NCBI RefSeq assembly: GCF_016801865.2
Contig: NC_068938.1
Location: forward strand, 130,290,689-130,354,688
DNA from: Culex pipiens pallens
Lineage: Eukaryota > Arthropoda > Insecta > Diptera > Culicidae
DNA: 64,000 bases
Direction of reading: 5' to 3'
Shown one piece after another: positions 58,041-64,000 of the stretch. A program made the translations under genes and the position numbers. Position 1 is the first letter of the stretch. Every line of letters starts with the position of its first letter. The notes beneath the pieces are model-generated. The model was not told the origin of the DNA. It saw only the letters and a program-made list of their open reading frames with translations, and did not search any database.

Positions 58041-60208
58041 GTACACAGTCAAATTAGAAGGTTAAAAGACTTGATCACACACGTACGCTTTCTCATATGG
58101 CCCTTTCGCTGACTTAGTTTCCGTCCTTTTCAATCTTCTTCTAAGAAACTAGTCCACCTATCAGTTTCATTTCTTTCTTCTAATTTGTGAGTTTAATTTC
58201 ACCGAAAACTACCGATAAAAGCCCGTAATTTCATTGCATAGTGGTCCTGACCGCAAAATTAAGTGGAAAATTGAGTTGTTAAAAAAAGAGGCAACTTTTG
58301 GTTTGGTTGAAAATTAGGGTGGTTCTAGACTAGGGTGATTTTGAAAATCTAACTTTTCAGGAATGTTTTTGGGAATTTTGTGGTCTTCAAAAAAGTTGTT
58401 GGGCTTGCCAATCCAAGCAAGCCATCTGAGCAAACTTTTAAAAAAAAGTTTTTTTTTTTTGTTACAGCCATGTCAAGGTTAAAAAAAAGATGCAAAATTA
58501 AAACTTAAATATCTCCAAAAAGCGCATGCCAAAGTATAAGCGCTAAGTTGCATTCGACAGAGGAGATCTAGCACTACTTACACTGAAAAATTTGCGGGGT
58601 ATTTTTCTTTAAAATCGAGATATTTTCATTTGAAAATGTATAATTTTCAAAGGAAAAGTGTAATTAAATTGTGTAAATTCGAAAATTGACCAACTATATG
58701 TTTTTCAATCTGCCTTCATAATTGACCCAAAATGTAAAAAAAAACGATTTTTGGTCATATTTTGGGTTTTCTATGTAAAATAGTCATAGAAACCCAAAAT
58801 ATGACCAAAAATCGTTTTTTTTTTTACTTTGAAACAGTAAGAAGTAAAATTAACTGAAGTACTAACAAATGTTTTGTTTTCGTTCAGTTTTCGATTCGGA
58901 GCCGATTTGAAGGATTTTTTTAGGCTGCTTTGGTTTGATATTTTGAAGATTTAAGGTTTTGAAGATTTGAAGAACGATGAATTGAACTTCTAACCTTCGA
59001 AAGATTGCCTGCGTTAGGCATTTCCTTAGCCGGGAAGATAAAACTTAGCTAAACTCTAAAATTATAAAATTATCAATCCAATCAATTTGGTTTGTCAGAC
59101 CATAACACATAATAATAAATGTCTTTATCCACGGCCCTGATCAGAGTTAAGGGAAAGAAGGTCCTTATAACGTCTTTATTACCACTCAATTCGATCTGAG
59201 GTCCAGTGATTTTTTTAACTAGCTCGGTTAATGCCTTCTCCACTCCCAACTTAAAAAAAAAACATTTGAATTATTAACTCTTTGGAAAACAAGTGCATAG
59301 AAAACTCAGTTTTCATTTGAGTTCAGCAGACTGAAACTAGGTTTGGAGAAAAATATCCAAGTAAAAATAGTGTTTAGATCCCCTCTTTTGGTATTATCAG
59401 GATAGATTTTTTTAAAGGATCAAATTTATGCAAATGCTATTCTGACAAAGGACAACTTTGTCAACCGTATAATTTCAGGTGCCAGTACCTTGTTGATAAA
59501 GTATACCTTATTTATGACCTAAATAAATTTCAGATACACCACGGAAAAACCCCCCGCCATCGAAGACAAAACAACAACTGTGTTAGCACCAGTAAAAGTT
59601 ATGCTAATCACGCTGCCTCAATTGAATTAGATAATGAAACAAAGATAAAGCCAGTGAAAAAGACACAGGAAGAGAGAAGCAAAAACTGTAGCTCTCCTTC
59701 TCTTTTCTAACTTTCGCCTCCATCAACAAGTAAAGCTAATGAAAACTCTGGTTAAAAACTGTAGGTAGGTGTAGGTCGCGTTAAGAGATAGAGAAAGGTA
59801 AGAGCAAAACAAAACAGTCGAAAAAAAACTGAAGTTGAGGCGCACCGACCATGCTTTTGGTGTTGTCGAATGAAGCAAGAAGGATAAACACGCACTAATA
59901 CAGGGGAGAGCTAGAAATTTATAGTGTTTTTGGGCCATGTAACACCTAGACTTGCAACTAGAAATTAGAAGTTCATGATTTTTCAAAGTAACTTTGTCAA
60001 ACAAATTTTATCTCCTTGAAAGTCTAGGTTTTAAGCGTTTTTCAATCAATAATCTAGCGGAAACACCATTGATGTCCAGACACTTCAACCCCCCCTGAAG
60101 AGAGTGTAGCTGTTGTTGTTGTTGTTGTTCAAGACTAGTATCGTGTTGGTATGTAGATATTCGAGATTTATCGCGACGGCGGAAGAGAGTCGAAAAGTCG
60201 TGTCTTAC
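58041..60208. other. shot intron downstream of first CH1 exon
   Basis: AT-rich sequence with a near-perfect inverted repeat at 58734-58827 (arms about 42 bp, built on GATTTTTGGTCATATTTTGG). A (GTT)n run is at 60109-60128. No gene was seen. Confidence 0.55.
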
Positions 60209-60270
60209 CTTTTTGAGATGTTTGTTGACCCATTTTGTGAAAGTTTTCTTCTGTATGGCATCTCGTTCGT
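60209..60270 (-). CDS. shot: Short stop exon, start of CH1
   Basis: This 62-base exon, with one base from the preceding exon, encodes DERDAIQKKTFTKWVNKHLK plus a final lysine. That is the N-terminal helix of the spectraplakin CH1 domain, and the match to fly and vertebrate family members is unmistakable. The donor is AAAAAG/GTAAGA at 60208 (phase 0). The acceptor is ACAATAG before ACGAACG at 60270 (phase 1), with a poor polypyrimidine tract replaced by CTG repeats. The upstream exon with the start codon was not found to the right within the window. The next constitutive exon is 20 kb away at 40254. Confidence 0.95.
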
Positions 60271-60320
60271 CTATTGTTCAGCAGCAGCATCAGCAGGGTT
60301 GCCAGCAGCAGCAGCAGCAG
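60271..60320 (-). repeat. CTG-rich acceptor region of the CH1 exon
   Basis: On the transcript strand the 50 bases before the acceptor are mostly CTG repeats: six in a row at 60303-60320, then more at 60276-60292. They stand between a more distant pyrimidine tract and the AG. Confidence 0.85.
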
Positions 60321-62276
60321 CGATTCAGGAAACAGATGGAAGAAAGAAAACATCGAGTTAGTAATTTTGATAATTGTGAAAAATTTGGTGTCGTTAATCA
60401 ATTTCAATCGGCATGCCAATCAGCGGGTGTTTTTTTTATTTCGTTTGTTTACTTTTTTTCAAGGTTTTTGGACGACGAGGCGCTTAAGGTGAAGGCAACA
60501 CGACGAAGAAGGGGAAGAAATTGGAGGCGAAGCTACGTGAGCACAGCAAACAGCAAGATATGCGTTTTATTAGCGGCAAATTAGACATATTTCGGCTGAT
60601 TTGCTGACCTGCTTCCAGGCAGATTTGATTGAATTTATTTAATTCAAAATTGAAACATTCTGCTCATCACAGATTGGTACTTATTTGCAGATGAGTAGAA
60701 AGTTATAGGTGGAAATTTCTCTAAATGTTTAACCTTTATCGAACAAACTTATTTGAATGTTGACAACCTTAGAAACTTAGACCTTAGACAACAAAATAAA
60801 TTACAAGACATAACCTAAATCTGGTTGATGTTTCGATAATTCATGTCAAGGTTGCCAAATCTACATAAATTTTCGATTTATCTGTAGGAATTTTCAAGTA
60901 TAATCTAACAATGCAAAAGTAAAAAAACTCCATTTATATAATCTACTACAACCGGCTATCCAAACAAGTTTAAAAAGTTGAGAAGTAATAATTTTTGGCA
61001 GGGTTGCCAAATCTTCAATGTTCACAACTCATCGAAAAAGTCTTTGAAATTTCTTTTATTCGATACATAGTCAGATGATTTAAACATTCATTTTCATTAT
61101 TTTCAGTTGTTAATTTTTCACGGCAGGGTTGCCAGATTGTCCACAACTATAACATATCGAAAAGTTTTACCAGCAAGATCAATCCGTTTAATAAAAAATA
61201 GTAAATCTTGCATTGAAAAGGTCTGTAAATTTAATCTAAGTACTGATACTTTTGTATAGGATTGTCACATTTTCGATGAACCATAATGTAAAAAATTAAT
61301 CCAAAAAAATTGACCAAAAAATGATCTAACCAGGTGCAACTGCCCCCGGATGACAGCAAGGTGATCACGCCATCGCGCAATATCACGGCTGTGATGGTGT
61401 TACGAAATTTCCGTGTTGTGCGATTCAGCAAAACTCCCCCACACCAGCAACAGTCAGTAATTTGCAAACCTGGACGGGCAAAAGGGAAAGGAGGAAACCC
61501 CAACCTTAAATTTGCATTCATGCCGACTAGCTTTGCCGACCAGGCAGTTCCCAGAGACCTGCTCCAAACTATGTGTGTGTGTGCCGTGCCTAAGTAATTG
61601 GCGAAAGGTTTGACAGGTAAAACGACATTCGACAATCAGTAGGAAAAGAAAGAAAGCGAAAGAAACCAGGAAGGTCACCAGCCGGGGCGACACCTTGGTC
61701 CAATTAGGGAGGGGGCTGGTATCAACAGGTCGACGGGGACAACCGTGGTGGCGGCAACGTGCCCCTATTAGAGGAGGGCCAGCCTGACGGGCTGACTTTA
61801 CCGAGGAAGGGAACGGGGAATTTGAACGAAGGTAGGTGATTTGTTTTGAACTTGTTGAACAAATTAGTTTTATGTTATTGTTGTTTACTTATTAACGGAA
61901 CAAGGGATTGGACCGAAAGGAAATTTATTGAAGATTATTTTTATGCACATTTTAAACAATTCTTGAGTTTTTTTAAGGTTTAAACAAAATTTAGATTTTT
62001 TTTTGCTTTTTGATTGTTTATAACCGTGACTCAATGAAGTTTTAAAAAACCCGAAAAAAATGTTTAATTGGTCCTTTTAAACAAACTTCAGATTTTGTGC
62101 AATCTATCCTCAAAAATGTGTAAATTTACATATTTTCATTTGTAACTTGGGTAATTCCACATAGTTGAGGTATTTTTTGTGAATTCCAAAATATGTTTTC
62201 CTTTGGGACCATCCATAAACCAAGTGAACACTTTTTTTTTAATCTGAGAACAATTTCCATACAAAACAAACATATG
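60321..62276. other. intron upstream of first CH1 exon
   Basis: GTTGCCA modules recur at 60853, 61005, 61125 and (diverged) 61255, with 120-152 bp spacing. 61320-61840 is GC-balanced. Frames of up to 134 codons are open on both strands without recognised similarity. No start exon for shot was recognised. Confidence 0.5.
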
Positions 62277-63829
62277 AGCAATTCTCTACCAAAACTGGAA
62301 ATGGATTTTATTTGTATTTTTTTATTTGGCTCAAACTTTGTGGGGGCCTTCCCTATGACCAAATAAACTAATTTGTGTGATTGGTTCACCCATACAAGTC
62401 TCTATACAATTTTGGCTGCTGTCCCTACAAAAATGGTATGTAAATATTCAAACAGCTGCAATTTTTGAGTGAATTTCGGATCTATTTGGTGTCTTTGGCA
62501 AAGTTGTAGGTATTGTTGAGGACTTTTGAGAAAAAAATAGGTACAGGGAAAAATTGCAGAAATTTTAATCAACTTTTTTTTTACTAAAACTCAATTTCCC
62601 AAAATACATATTATTTGATTTTCGAGATTTTTTGATATGTTTTAGGGGACAAAAATCCGCAACTTTTGAGCCATAAAGAAACATGGTCAACAAATCTGCC
62701 GCCGAGTTATGATTTTTTGAAAAAATAGTGATTTTTGGAAAAAATCGAAGTTTCATGCAAAAACAAGTTTGACATTATTTTTTAATGCAAAATTGAATTT
62801 GCAATCGAAAAATACTTTACAGATTTTTTGATAAGAGGCTCCGTTTTCAAGATATAGCCACCGAAAGTTAGTTTTGATTTTAGCGAAATATTTGCAGTTT
62901 TTCAATTTTTAAAAATAGTGACCATGAGTGACCGTTTCTAAAAATATTTTTTTTGAAAACTTCAGAAAATTTGCTGTAAAAATCTCTAAGAGACATTGAA
63001 GATTGGACCTCGGGTTGCTGAGATAGAGCCGCTTTAAGAAAAAGAAACACAAAAATTGAAGTTTTCTTAATCTCACCAAAATAACCCACCATTTTCTAAT
63101 GACGATATCTCAGCAACTTATGGTCTGATTATCAATGTTAATACATGAAACATTCGTGAATATTTTGAAATTTTTTAAATCAAGACTAGCATTTTAAATG
63201 GGCGTAATATTCAATGTTTGGCCCTTTTAAAATGTTAGTATAATAATCAGCCCTTTATCAAAAAATCTGTAGGGTACTTTTCGATTGCAAATTCAATTTT
63301 GCATTAAAAAGTAATGTCAAACTTGTTTTTGCATAAAACTTCGATTTTTTTCCAAAAATCACTATTTTTTTTTAAAATTCATAACATGGCGGCAGATTTT
63401 TTGACCATGTTTCTCTATGGCTCAAAAGTTGCGGATTTTTGTCCCCTAAAACATATCAAAAAATCTCGAAAATCAAAAAATACGTATTTTGGGAAATTGA
63501 GTTTAAGTGAAAAAAAAAGTTGATAAAAAAATCTGCTAATTTTTTTTCCGTGTACCTATTTTTTCTCAAAAGTCCTCAACAATAACTACAACTTTGCCGA
63601 AGACACCAAATTGATCAGAAAATTCACTCAAAAGTTACAGCTGTTTGAATATTTACATACAATTTTTGTATGGACAGCAGCCAAAATTGTATGGAGACTT
63701 GTATGGGTGAACCAATGACGCAAAATAGCTTATTTGGTCATAGGAAAGGCCCCCACAAAGTTTAAGTCAAATAAAAAAATACAAAAAATAAAAATGGTAG
63801 AAATCGGCCGATTTCATAGAGAGTTGCTT
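62277..63829. mobile_element. large foldback element
   Basis: Arms of about 570 bp (62277-62842 and 63252-63829) are inverted copies separated by about 410 bp. Shared words include CAAAATTGTATGGAGACTTG with its complement, CTCAAAAGTTGCGGATTTTTGTCCCC and GCAATCGAAAA. A lone arm lies at 30819-31345. The interior is non-coding. Confidence 0.88.
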
Positions 63830-64000
63830 ATATTTCTTGACTTTGTTAAAAAACAAATAGTACAAATTTCTGACTCTTTTTTTATATTACCCAATTTTTT
63901 TTACCGAATTTGGTATTTAAAAAAACCGTAATGTTTAGATTGGTAAACAAACTGTCAAAATGAACAAAATTTGACCGAATTTCGATTGTACGATGAACAA

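Overview
The window reads as nuclear DNA of a mosquito, most likely a culicine such as Culex. It has very long AT-rich introns packed with small inverted-repeat elements, insect-style GC-rich coding exons, and fly-like protein sequence. The species call is an inference from repeat style and protein similarity.

The only gene I can support is the 5' part of short stop (shot, the MACF1/dystonin spectraplakin), on the minus strand. Read from high to low coordinates, the recognised exons are: the start of CH1 (60209-60270), a candidate 60-base cassette exon (40612-40671), CH1 part 2 (40165-40254), CH1 part 3 (39924-40094), most of CH2 (10496-10775) and three spectrin-repeat exons of the plakin domain (6018-6399, 5749-5953, 5323-5691). 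The gene runs off the left edge, and its most upstream first exon was not found. An ATG-started exon at 19178-19792 has a phase-0 donor that fits the CH2 exon, so it looks like the first coding exon of an isoform without CH1. A minus-strand core promoter (Inr plus correctly spaced DPE) lies near 23065, 3.3 kb upstream of that ATG. The end of CH2 and the start of the plakin domain, roughly 110 codons, are not visible between 10495 and 6400, where part of the DNA looks poorly resolved.

Layout: 0.4-2.3 kb is an almost pure 8-bp satellite. 2.3-4.4 kb is a second, related 8-bp array carrying an inserted inverted-repeat element. 5.3-6.4 kb holds the spectrin-repeat exons. 8.3-14.3 kb holds CH2 among mobile elements. 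14.9-25.5 kb holds the alternative first exon and a dense array of an unexplained TTTAGTAC motif. 26-44 kb is transposon-rich intron around the CH1 exons. 44-64 kb is further intron with hAT-like elements, a foldback element and the first CH1 exon.

The most unusual signal is the motif array. TTTAGTAC or its reverse complement occurs 37 times at about 35 places between 14.88 and 25.46 kb, in both orientations, with one perfect 20-bp palindrome, and I saw none elsewhere in the window. It surrounds the internal shot promoter and first exon, which suggests a DNA-level regulatory or chromatin element.
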